Below are positions 6,998 to 14,622 of a stretch of 64,000 nucleotides of DNA, piece by piece. The notes beneath the pieces were generated by a model. The model made no database searches. It was not told the DNA's origin and saw only the letters and a list, made by a program, of their open reading frames with translations. The stretch comes from RDXT01 sp033765305 (GTDB lineage: Bacteria > Bacteroidota > Bacteroidia > J057), in contig JANRID010000062.1 in NCBI GenBank assembly GCA_033765305.1, forward strand, positions 1-64,000. Direction: 5' to 3'. Made by a program: the position numbers and the translations under genes. The stretch's first letter is position 1. Each line of letters starts with the position of its first letter.

Positions 6998-8626
6998 TTA
7001 ATCAACAGGCTGTACAGTAGAGAGATGAGGCTTGGCTTTCAGCTGGCGGACTGTCAGCTGGGCAGGGAATTTCCGCGTGGAAACCACGTCGAAATGATCC
7101 GAAATATAACTTTCCAGGTAGCGGTGGTTCAGGTTCACCTTTTTCACCACCTGCTGGTCGTGCGTCACCAGCCAGCAGCTTTGGAGGTCCGGATACCGGG
7201 CAAATACCCCCGCCACCTGCTCCTCGCTCGTCAGTACCCAGCGCTCGTGCCCCCAGGGCTCGTCGAAGTTGATCGGAAACGGCAGGGCTACCAGCTCATT
7301 CACCCCCTGATAGTGGTGCTGCAGCAGCATATGGTGCACGTTTTCGAAGATAAACACCGGCTGGCCTGCGGACTCCTGTTCTTCCAGGTAATCCCCCACC
7401 CCGATGTAATCGTCGGTTTTCATGAAGGGCGTGTAGGTATTCACCAGCCCGATCCCGTAGCAGAGCGCCAGCACCGAGACGTAATACGCCATCAGGCGGG
7501 GCTTGCCGAGGGTATGCACCAGCAGCAGAAGCGTGCCCAGGGCAGGCACCAGCATCGGCGACAGAAACTTGAAGATCAGGAATTCCTCTCCCCAGATCAT
7601 GAAGATCACGGTGTAGCAGAATACCATCCCGGCCAGCCCCACGGGCAGCAGGCTGCCGGGCTGCCGCAGCAGGCTGCCGAGTTTCCGCCAGCCGAGCAGC
7701 AGCGGTGCGGCCAGCGCCGCGAAGATCAGCAGGCGCACGCCCCAGCGCAGCGCCGTCGATCCGATCTCGAAGCGCTCGGTCCCGATCAGGAAGGTGTCCA
7801 GCAGGTCGAAGACATACACCGGCGCGTCGAGCAGGCCGTTGGAGTCGGCCTGGAGCACCTTCTGGCTGTACTGCCCGCCCATGAACTGCGACAGATAGGC
7901 CAGTCCCGCAGCGGGAATCAGCATCCAGCCGAAGTACTGCAGCAGCGGCTTCCACTTGCGGTGGAACAGCAGGATCGCCCCGCCGCCGGCCAGCAGAAAA
8001 CCGGTGTAGTAATGCGTGTACAGCGCCGTCAGCGCCAGCAGGGCATACGCCAGCTGCGAGGCCCGCCGGGGCTGCTCCGAAATAAAGCCGTCGTAGAGGG
8101 TGATGAGCAGCAGCACCGAGAGCAGATGCACCAGCGCATAGCAGCGCACATCCACCTCGGCGTAGATCGTGATCGGATTGAGCAGGTACAAGGCGGTCAG
8201 CCAGGCGTAATGCACCTGGGGCAGGTAGCGCTTCGCCACCTCGCGCAGCAGAAAAGCGGCGCTCACGATCATGATGATCGAGAACAGGCGGGCGAAGAAT
8301 ACCGAATCGTACAGCTTGCGCCAGACGCTCATCACCCCGAAGTAGAAGGGTGCCTGCAGCTCGAAGTGAATGGCCTGATGCACGGCGTAGGCCACATCCT
8401 TCGACGTGGTGTCCATCGCATAGCCTTCATCCGAACGGAGATTGAGATTCATCGCCAGCGGCACGGCAATCAGCAGATTGACTGCCAGCATGGCGTAAAA
8501 TACGTACTTCAGGTCGAAGCGGAAGCCGCTGTCCGAACTGGAGGATTCCGTGCCGCTCCGGGGGCTGGAGACTGGCTGTGCAACGGAAGACAAGTGCGAT
8601 TCAGGTGGCGTGGAATGCCGGAACAT
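6998..8626 (-). CDS. GT39/ArnT-like integral-membrane glycosyltransferase
   Basis: The 542-residue protein has a Ser-rich cytoplasmic N-terminus of about 38 residues and then many membrane helices. After the first helix the sequence NLNLRSDEGYAMDTTS gives the acidic D-E pair seen in the first periplasmic loop of PMT/ArnT-type enzymes. Further conserved-looking stretches are FYFGVMSVW and YTHYYTGFLL. Such enzymes transfer a sugar from polyprenyl phosphate to an acceptor on the periplasmic face. The neighbouring GT2 gene (8670) could make the donor and the SMR pair (4023, 4373) could flip it. The sugar is unknown. Assignment to the superfamily is good, to a function moderate. Confidence 0.75.
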   Translation of the reverse strand: MFRHSTPPESHLSSVAQPVSSPRSGTESSSSDSGFRFDLKYVFYAMLAVNLLIAVPLAMNLNLRSDEGYAMDTTSKDVAYAVHQAIHFELQAPFYFGVMSVWRKLYDSVFFARLFSIIMIVSAAFLLREVAKRYLPQVHYAWLTALYLLNPITIYAEVDVRCYALVHLLSVLLLITLYDGFISEQPRRASQLAYALLALTALYTHYYTGFLLAGGGAILLFHRKWKPLLQYFGWMLIPAAGLAYLSQFMGGQYSQKVLQADSNGLLDAPVYVFDLLDTFLIGTERFEIGSTALRWGVRLLIFAALAAPLLLGWRKLGSLLRQPGSLLPVGLAGMVFCYTVIFMIWGEEFLIFKFLSPMLVPALGTLLLLVHTLGKPRLMAYYVSVLALCYGIGLVNTYTPFMKTDDYIGVGDYLEEQESAGQPVFIFENVHHMLLQHHYQGVNELVALPFPINFDEPWGHERWVLTSEEQVAGVFARYPDLQSCWLVTHDQQVVKKVNLNHRYLESYISDHFDVVSTRKFPAQLTVRQLKAKPHLSTVQPVD

Positions 8627-8669
8627 GCAGACGTATCGTTATGAAACAAGAGGGTTGCGCAGGGATGGC

Positions 8670-9812
8670 TCACGCATGGCCTTGCTCGTCCGGCTCGCCG
8701 AGGCGCCGCTTGATGGCGCTGGTGATGTGGAAGAGTTCGTCGAAGTAGCGCTTGCTCTGGAGCGACAGGAAGCCGATGCCCCAGAACTGCAGCGCCACGA
8801 CCAGGGCGATTCCGCCGACAAAGAACGCATGCGGGCGCTCGCGGAACACCTCCGCAATCGCCTGGCTGAAGCGCGTGTTGTACACCGCCTCATTGAGCTG
8901 CAGCGTGCCGTACACATCTACCGTATGCACCGCCACCCAGAGCAGGATGTACATCGCCAGGGCAAAGAGTGCCGTGCCCATGACGAGGAAGAACATGTAG
9001 GGCCGGAAAATAAAGCCCGTCATCAGCCCGCCGAGAATCCCCTTCAGGATGCGCATGCTGGACGTGCGGCCTTTGCCCTGCTCCTTCTGGAAGCTCCAGT
9101 CCAGGTGGCCCGGAATCTCCACGATGCGCGCCCGCAGGATCAGCGCCTTGAAGAGAATCTCCGGGTTGATGTCGTAGGTGCCGGACTTGAGGTTGAGGTT
9201 CTTGATGAAATTGCCGTTGTACACGCGCACCATGCTGGTGAAGGTGTAGATATTCTTCCCGGCGGATACGCGCATGAGCCAGTTGACTACCTTGCTCATG
9301 ATCAGGCGCCCCGTGGGCACGGCGGTGTTTTTCCCGCCTTTCATGTACGGCGATGCGACGACGATATCGGCTTCCGTCTCCAGAATCGTATCCATCAGCT
9401 GCACGATGTGCTCTTCCGGCGAGTAGCTCAGGTCGAGGTCCAGGACGATGATGTAATCGCCCTGGGCGTGCCTGAAGCCGGTCTGCATGGCTACGCCCAG
9501 GTTGCGGTTCACCGTGTGATGGATCACGCGCACCTGGGGGCGTCCTTCGGCAAACTCATCGGCCAGCCGGCCGGTCTGGTCGCGGCTGCCGTCGTTGACC
9601 ACCACGATCTCCCAGCGGAAGCGGTGCTCGAGCGCACGCATGAAGTCGCAGAGCCGCCCGAGGCTCTGCTGGATGATCGCCGACTCGTTGAATGCCGGGG
9701 TGATCAGGGTAATCATCGGCCTTGGATCGGCCGGTGCGGTTTCCGGGTGCGTGATGGCGGCTGAAAACTCGGGGTTCATAACCGGTGTACTCCTCATGTG
9801 CGTGTAATCCAT
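8670..9812 (-). CDS. GT2 glycosyltransferase, polyprenyl-phosphate-sugar synthase-like (DPM1-like)
   Basis: The 380-residue protein has a GT2 catalytic domain from about residue 33. ITPAFNES starts it, VVNDGSRDQT and NLGVAMQTG follow, and DLDLSYSPEE is the metal-binding D-x-D region. Two membrane helices near the C-terminus (around FRPYMFFLVMGTALF and FFVGGIALVVALQFW) resemble dolichyl-phosphate mannosyltransferase and GtrB-type enzymes. It probably loads a sugar on undecaprenyl phosphate on the cytoplasmic face. Several in-frame ATGs lie in the first 33 codons, so the true start may be later than 9812. It sits directly upstream of the GT39 gene. Confidence 0.85.
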   Translation of the reverse strand: MDYTHMRSTPVMNPEFSAAITHPETAPADPRPMITLITPAFNESAIIQQSLGRLCDFMRALEHRFRWEIVVVNDGSRDQTGRLADEFAEGRPQVRVIHHTVNRNLGVAMQTGFRHAQGDYIIVLDLDLSYSPEEHIVQLMDTILETEADIVVASPYMKGGKNTAVPTGRLIMSKVVNWLMRVSAGKNIYTFTSMVRVYNGNFIKNLNLKSGTYDINPEILFKALILRARIVEIPGHLDWSFQKEQGKGRTSSMRILKGILGGLMTGFIFRPYMFFLVMGTALFALAMYILLWVAVHTVDVYGTLQLNEAVYNTRFSQAIAEVFRERPHAFFVGGIALVVALQFWGIGFLSLQSKRYFDELFHITSAIKRRLGEPDEQGHA

Positions 9813-10004
9813 CGTTCAAACTTCGTACGAATGTAGCATTGGGCTTCCGGAATCTTTCGCGAGGGCTCCCGAACATCCCGTATTCCAGCGCTATCGGTAA
9901 TCCGGGCGGGTGAATGGAAACCGAAGATGCGCAAATTACAGATATATGATTATTCGCCTATGGGGTATCTGTTGGCCCTGCCCGATGTATGTACGCCCTC
10001 CGTC

Positions 10005-10012
10005 CAAAGATA
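10005..10012 (-). promoter_or_regulatory. Bacteroidota -7 element before the GT2 gene
   Basis: The minus strand reads TATCTTTG, a perfect TAnnTTTG. The nearest TTG upstream is only 13 bases away, shorter than usual. Transcription from here would give a leader of roughly 190 bases before the GT2 start at 9812. Confidence 0.4.
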
Positions 10013-10081
10013 CTGCGCAAAAAATCAACTTTCCCGCCCGCTGCGGGCCGGGTATTACATGGCATCCGCCCCTACACAGCA

Positions 10082-10103
10082 AAGCCCCCGTTTCCGGAGG
10101 CTT
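10082..10103 (-). terminator. Weak terminator of the deacetylase transcript
   Basis: A stem AAGCC / GGCTT with one mismatch continues into CCG / CGG around a 4-base loop, followed on the minus strand by a short T run. It lies 21 bp beyond the deacetylase stop. Confidence 0.4.
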
Positions 10104-10124
10104 CGCATAGGCTGCATCGCAGGA

Positions 10125-11087
10125 TCAGGCGGGCGCCAGCTCGCGGGTCGGCAGCGCCGCCCCCAGCTCCTCGGCATGCTCCTGCATCGTCACCGGACGG
10201 AAGGAGCGCTTCAGCGTCCGGAACATGTCGTGCATCACCCGCAGCTTTTTCGCGCTTTCCACCCGCATCGCCGGGAAGAAGGACAGCGCGGTGGTATCGT
10301 CGCTGCCGATGAAGTCCAGCGGGTGCAGCAGAATGGAGGGCTGCGTGCCCGTGAGTTTGCACATCATCAGGGAGAAGCGGAAATAGAACATCGCCAGCGC
10401 ATGGCTGTAGGTGGCCAGGTAGAGCACGTAGCTCGCGTGAATGGGCACCTTGAAGAGCGGCATGGTCGTTACCGGGATTTCCAGCAGCTTGCGGTCGCGG
10501 GCCTGCCAGAAGTAGGGCTTGTTGGGCCGCAGGCCGTCCTTCCACGAGCCGAAGAGGCCCTTGCGGGTTTCGCGCTCCTCCTTGGTCATCTTGCTGGTCC
10601 ACAGGAAATAGGCGCGGGCCAGCGGGTTGAGGATGTTGGGGAAGGTGGAAGCGTCATAGCGGTAGCCGCGCTTGGCCAGCACCTGCAGCACCGTGTTGGA
10701 AAAGCTGAAGCCCGGACCCCGGAAGCCGCGCGGGCGCACGCCCGTGGCCAGCTCGATGTACTGCTCCGCCGTCGCCAGCTCCTGGTCGATCTCCTCCTCG
10801 GAGTAGATGTGCAGCCAGGGATCGTGGTTGAATGTATGGTTGCCGATGTCGTGGCCGCGCCGGGCAATATCGCCCAGCACCTCGCGGTTGTGGTCGAAGT
10901 ACGCATCCTGCGCCACGATGAAGAAGGTGATCTTCGTGTCGTGCTCGTCCAGAAAGTCCAGGATGCGCGGCACCGCGTAGTTCAGGTAGGACGGATAGGT
11001 CTCCCAGCCTGCGTCGCCGTGCGTTTTCATGTACGTCCACTGGTCGTCCAGGTCGAGCGAGAGGCTGGCAATGGGTTTGGTTGCCAT
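10125..11087 (-). CDS. Polysaccharide deacetylase family protein (NodB-like)
   Basis: The 320-residue protein shows the NodB motifs. The catalytic base and metal aspartates are in SLDLDDQW, the metal-binding H-x-x-x-H is in GNHTFNHD, and RGPGFSFS is motif 3. There is no signal peptide, so it acts in the cytoplasm. This fits ArnD-like or lipid-linked-sugar deacylation, or deacetylation of a biosynthetic intermediate, rather than hydrolysis of an extracellular polymer. I start at ATG 11087 because the conserved region begins only seven residues later; the frame is open 105 bases further upstream. It follows the FAD oxidoreductase gene by 40 bp in one operon. Confidence 0.85.
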   Translation of the reverse strand: MATKPIASLSLDLDDQWTYMKTHGDAGWETYPSYLNYAVPRILDFLDEHDTKITFFIVAQDAYFDHNREVLGDIARRGHDIGNHTFNHDPWLHIYSEEEIDQELATAEQYIELATGVRPRGFRGPGFSFSNTVLQVLAKRGYRYDASTFPNILNPLARAYFLWTSKMTKEERETRKGLFGSWKDGLRPNKPYFWQARDRKLLEIPVTTMPLFKVPIHASYVLYLATYSHALAMFYFRFSLMMCKLTGTQPSILLHPLDFIGSDDTTALSFFPAMRVESAKKLRVMHDMFRTLKRSFRPVTMQEHAEELGAALPTRELAPA

Positions 11088-11127
11088 AAGCGGGGAAAGG
11101 ATCAGTCGTTGCGGAAAATCAGACGGT

Positions 11128-12471
11128 TCAATGCCCATGCCCGGCAGCGGGCTGCGGAGACATCCGGAAATCAGCCCCGAACTGCTCCGCAAAGCGCTTG
11201 ACGTGCTTGGCGACAGAGTTGTTGTTCAGGGTATCATTCACAAACTGGGAGGTGTTGAGCACATAGAAATCCGGGTGCTGGGTGCGTACCTGCGGCACGA
11301 TCTCCGAATAGTTGAGCACCTGCAGGGCCTGCACCTTGAAGGCGCGGTTGATGTGCACCGAGACGATGTCCTCGTCCCGCAGCTCCGGATACATGGTCTT
11401 CACCCCGCTGAGGAAGAGGGTTTTGAGCTCTTCGTCGCTCTTGCGCAGCAGCGGATCGGTGGAGATGACGTATTTGGGGAAATAGGTCAGCTCGTGGCCG
11501 CCGGTTTCGGCGCGGTCCACGAGGGTGCTCATCCCGATCACGCCGGTGAAGGGCACGCGCTCGTCGGCGAGGTTGAGGACGTAAAACGGCGTAAAGCCGG
11601 TCTTGGTCGCCATCACCATGCAGATCACGCCGAGGTACTCCACCTGGCGGCTGTTGCCGCTGATATTGACCAGCGAGGCATCGGCAGTCTGCTCCAGCAC
11701 ATTGACCGGGCTGGTGAACACCACCTTGTCGAAGTGCTCCTCCACGCCGTCGGCGGTCACGTACAGGCCGCCGCCTTCGGCAGGCCGGATGGCCTCCACG
11801 GCGGTGCCGGTGGCGATGGTGCAGCCGCGCGCGGCCAGCCAGCGCTCCAGGTGGTCGAAAACCGTCTTGTAGCCGCCTTCCACATAGCCCATGTGCTCCT
11901 GCTTGGCAGCAGAGTTGGCTTCTCGGGCCTCGAAAAGCCGCTTGATATAGGTCCAGATGAAGACCGCCGACACGCGCTTGTAGTTCTCGCCCAGCTTGGC
12001 CAGCAGCAGCGGCTTCCAGAATTTCTCGAAGGTCTTGCGCCCGCCGATTTTGACCAGCCATTCCTCGATGGTGATTTTCTCCATCTTGCGCCAGTCGTCG
12101 ATCCGGGAGCCGATCAGGATGGTGAGGGCCAGCCGGAACTTGCTGATGAGGTCCAGCGGAGGAAAGAGCAGAAACTCCTTCGAGTTGCTGATGGAGTAGA
12201 ACTTCCGGTTGACGTAGTAGCCGGTGAAGGTCTGCTTCCAGCGCAGCTTGTCTCCGAGGCCGATTTCCTCCAGAAAGCCGGTCAGCGCCGTATCCGTAGG
12301 CAGGATGACGTGGTAGAACCGGTCGAAGTAGAAATCGCCGTAGTCGTGGTAGGTTGCCAGGCCGCCGAGCTGCGTATCGCGCTCGAACACCTTGAGTTCA
12401 TGGCCTGGCCCGGCGAGTTCTTTCGCCAGGGCCAGCCCCATGAATCCGCCGCCGATGATGCCGATGCGCAT
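11128..12471 (-). CDS. FAD-dependent oxidoreductase (amine oxidase / protoporphyrinogen oxidase-like) of the EPS cluster
   Basis: The 447-residue protein begins MRIGIIGGGFMGLALAKEL, a Rossmann G-x-G-x-x-G FAD site, with an acidic end (VFERDTQLGGLA). The overall plan resembles UDP-galactopyranose mutase and NAD(P)/FAD amine-oxidase proteins in polysaccharide clusters. The substrate is not identifiable. The start at 12471 is chosen because it places the FAD motif at the N-terminus and leaves 2 bp after the upstream epimerase stop. Its place between the epimerase and the deacetylase suggests that the three act on one nucleotide- or lipid-linked sugar. Confidence 0.75.
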   Translation of the reverse strand: MRIGIIGGGFMGLALAKELAGPGHELKVFERDTQLGGLATYHDYGDFYFDRFYHVILPTDTALTGFLEEIGLGDKLRWKQTFTGYYVNRKFYSISNSKEFLLFPPLDLISKFRLALTILIGSRIDDWRKMEKITIEEWLVKIGGRKTFEKFWKPLLLAKLGENYKRVSAVFIWTYIKRLFEAREANSAAKQEHMGYVEGGYKTVFDHLERWLAARGCTIATGTAVEAIRPAEGGGLYVTADGVEEHFDKVVFTSPVNVLEQTADASLVNISGNSRQVEYLGVICMVMATKTGFTPFYVLNLADERVPFTGVIGMSTLVDRAETGGHELTYFPKYVISTDPLLRKSDEELKTLFLSGVKTMYPELRDEDIVSVHINRAFKVQALQVLNYSEIVPQVRTQHPDFYVLNTSQFVNDTLNNNSVAKHVKRFAEQFGADFRMSPQPAAGHGH

Positions 12472-12473
12472 GG

Positions 12474-13487
12474 TCAGACGAGTGCAGTTGCTTCGGTGAC
12501 CGAACGCTGCCATTCAAAGGCGCGGCGCATGCCTTCCTCCACATCCACCTGGGCCTTCACGCCGAGGATCGTCTGTGCCTTGGTGGTATCCGGCACGCGG
12601 CGCATCACGTCCTGGTACTTGCGGCCTGCCGAGATCTGGTCGTAGGGGATGATGTTCACGTTGGCGTCGCCTTCGCCGCCCGCGATGCGGTGCAGCAGGT
12701 TGGCCAGGCCGAGGATGGTGATTTCCTTATCCGCGCCGATGTTGAAGATCTCGCCGTCGGCTTCGGGCTTCATGGTCGCGGCGTAGATGCCGTTGACCGT
12801 ATCGTCCACGTAGGTGAAGGTGCGGGTCTGGGAGCCGTCGCCGTGGATGGGGATGGGCTGGCCTTTGAGCAGGCAGTCGATAAAGACCGACTGCGGGCCG
12901 CCCCACCAGGAGAGGTGCTGATGCGGGCCGTAGGAGCCGAAGAAGCGCAGCAGCACCACCGGGAAGCCGTAGTCTTCCATGTAGGCCAGGCCCAGGTGCT
13001 CGTCGAACAGCTTGGAGACGGCATAGGCCCAGCGGGGCACCTTGGAGTTGCCGATCACATGCACGCCGTCCTCGCGGAAGGGCAGATCAGGGTTCATCCC
13101 GTAGACGTCGGAGGTGGAGGCCATGACGGTCTTCAGCTTGCGCTCGCGGGCGAACTCGAGGATGTTCTCCGAGCCTTTGGCATTGATCCGCAGGGTGTCC
13201 ACGGCTTTGCCGTAGCGGGGAATCTTGAAGGCAGCCAGGTGCACGATCACATCGAAGTCCTCCTGGAGGCTGTCGAAGGTGTCCATGTCCACGATGTCGC
13301 GCTGCAGGAAGCTGAAGGCCGGGTTATCGGCATGCGCCTGGATATTACGCAGGTTGCCCATCGACAGGTTGTCGATGCCCGTGACCTGATGGCCTTCGGC
13401 CAGGAGTTTGGTGAGCAGGTTGGAGCCCAGAAAGCCGGCGACGCCGGTCAGCAATACCTTTTTAGATTCCATCGGTTCTGTGTGCAT
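12474..13487 (-). CDS. NAD-dependent epimerase/dehydratase (extended SDR) 1
   Basis: The 337-residue protein has the extended-SDR layout. GVAGFLGSN binds NAD near the N-terminus, VHLAAFKIP is present, and the active site comprises STSDVYG and Y-A-V-S-K. It acts on a nucleotide sugar in the cytoplasm as a 4-epimerase or 4,6-dehydratase; the sequence does not say which. Two nearby ATGs (13487 and 13472) are possible starts and differ by five residues. The second begins directly with ESKKVLLTG. It lies 145 bp downstream of the second SDR gene and 2 bp upstream of the FAD oxidoreductase. Confidence 0.85.
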   Translation of the reverse strand: MHTEPMESKKVLLTGVAGFLGSNLLTKLLAEGHQVTGIDNLSMGNLRNIQAHADNPAFSFLQRDIVDMDTFDSLQEDFDVIVHLAAFKIPRYGKAVDTLRINAKGSENILEFARERKLKTVMASTSDVYGMNPDLPFREDGVHVIGNSKVPRWAYAVSKLFDEHLGLAYMEDYGFPVVLLRFFGSYGPHQHLSWWGGPQSVFIDCLLKGQPIPIHGDGSQTRTFTYVDDTVNGIYAATMKPEADGEIFNIGADKEITILGLANLLHRIAGGEGDANVNIIPYDQISAGRKYQDVMRRVPDTTKAQTILGVKAQVDVEEGMRRAFEWQRSVTEATALV

Positions 13488-13632
13488 GTGGAGGATCGGA
13501 AGAATACATGGCAATGTGATACTGCAAACATCGTGCGCGCAGGGATCTGCCCGGAAGTTCCGGGAGCGGTCCGGCAAAATCAACCGGCCATTGGTCAAAT
13601 CCCCCGCCCTAGCAGCGGTCTGATCGGGGTGC

Positions 13633-14622
13633 TCAGCGGGCCGCGCCGGCCAGCTGGCGGATCTCCTGGCTCGTAAGCCAGGCATGGAAGCGCTCCACCC
13701 CCTCGCGGAAGGGCGTGCGCGGCTGGTAGCCGAAGAGGGCAGCGGCCTTGCTCACGTCCGCATAGGTCTGCGGCACGTCGCCGGGCTGCTCCGGCAGGCG
13801 CTTGATCCGCGCCTCCGTGCCGAAGACTTCCTCCAGCGTGCGGATCATCTCCGAGAGGCTGACCGTCTGGTTGTTGCCCAGGTTTACCACTTCGTACGGC
13901 GAGCCGCTGTAGTGCATGGCGCCGATGATGCCCTGCACGATGTCGCCCACGAAGGTGTAGTCGCGCCGGGTGGAGCCGTCGCCGAACATGGGGATTTCCC
14001 TGCCTTCGAGCAGCATGCGGCCAAACTTGTGGATGGCCAGATCCGGGCGCTGCCGCGGGCCGTACACCGTGAAAAAGCGCAGCCCGATGAAGCGGATGCC
14101 GTAGAGGTGGCTGTACACGTGGCCCAGCAGCTCGCCGCTCACCTTGGTGCTGGCATAGGGGCTGATGGGCTGCAGCACATAATCCGACTCCCGCCAGGGC
14201 ACATTCGGATTGATGCCGTACACACTGCTCGACGAGGCGAAGACGAACTGCGAGATGCCCTTCGCACGGGCAAATTCCAGCAGGTTCTGCGTGCCCCGCA
14301 CATTGCTTTCCTGGTAGGCCACCGGGTTTTCGATGGAGGGCCGCACGCCGGCTTTGGCCGCCAGGTGCACCAGGATGTCATAGGGCCCGCTGAGCGCTTC
14401 GTTCAGGAAGGCGCTGTCCAGCAGATCGCCTTCCACAAAGGTATACGCCGGATGATCGAGGTTGTGGGCGATGTTCTGGCGCTTGAAGGAGACGTCATAG
14501 AACGGCTCCAGATTGTCCAGTACAGTTACATGATAGCCAAGAGCCAGGAGTTCGTCGGCGAGGTGGCTGCCGATGAAGCCTGCTCCACCGGTGATCAGCA
14601 CCTTCGTTCCGGAATGGGTCAT
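13633..14622 (-). CDS. NAD-dependent epimerase (UDP-glucuronate 4-epimerase-like extended SDR) 2
   Basis: The 329-residue protein carries GGAGFIGSHLAD at the N-terminus, SSSSVYG and the catalytic Y-A-S-T-K. The run of PFYDVSFKRQN after the second strand and GLRFFTVYGPRQRPD later resemble UDP-glucuronate/galacturonate 4-epimerases. It should interconvert a UDP-uronic acid or UDP-hexose for the polymer. The start codon overlaps the Wzc stop by 4 bases, so translation is coupled. Precise substrate assignment needs comparison with characterised enzymes. Confidence 0.85.
   Translation of the reverse strand: MTHSGTKVLITGGAGFIGSHLADELLALGYHVTVLDNLEPFYDVSFKRQNIAHNLDHPAYTFVEGDLLDSAFLNEALSGPYDILVHLAAKAGVRPSIENPVAYQESNVRGTQNLLEFARAKGISQFVFASSSSVYGINPNVPWRESDYVLQPISPYASTKVSGELLGHVYSHLYGIRFIGLRFFTVYGPRQRPDLAIHKFGRMLLEGREIPMFGDGSTRRDYTFVGDIVQGIIGAMHYSGSPYEVVNLGNNQTVSLSEMIRTLEEVFGTEARIKRLPEQPGDVPQTYADVSKAAALFGYQPRTPFREGVERFHAWLTSQEIRQLAGAAR

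Larger units (their letters stand above)
9813..10124. other. 312-bp intergenic region inside the left arm
   Basis: No gene is supported here. It holds a weak terminator hairpin near 10082-10103 for the deacetylase gene and a perfect minus-strand -7 element at 10005-10012. This splits the left arm into at least two transcription units. Confidence 0.6.

Noticed and set aside
5831..8644. Very long open frame opposite the epimerase and GT39 genes (about 937 codons)
   Set aside because: It is antisense to two well-recognised genes. The product is rich in His, Gln and Arg without domain features, a usual by-product of GC-rich codon use.
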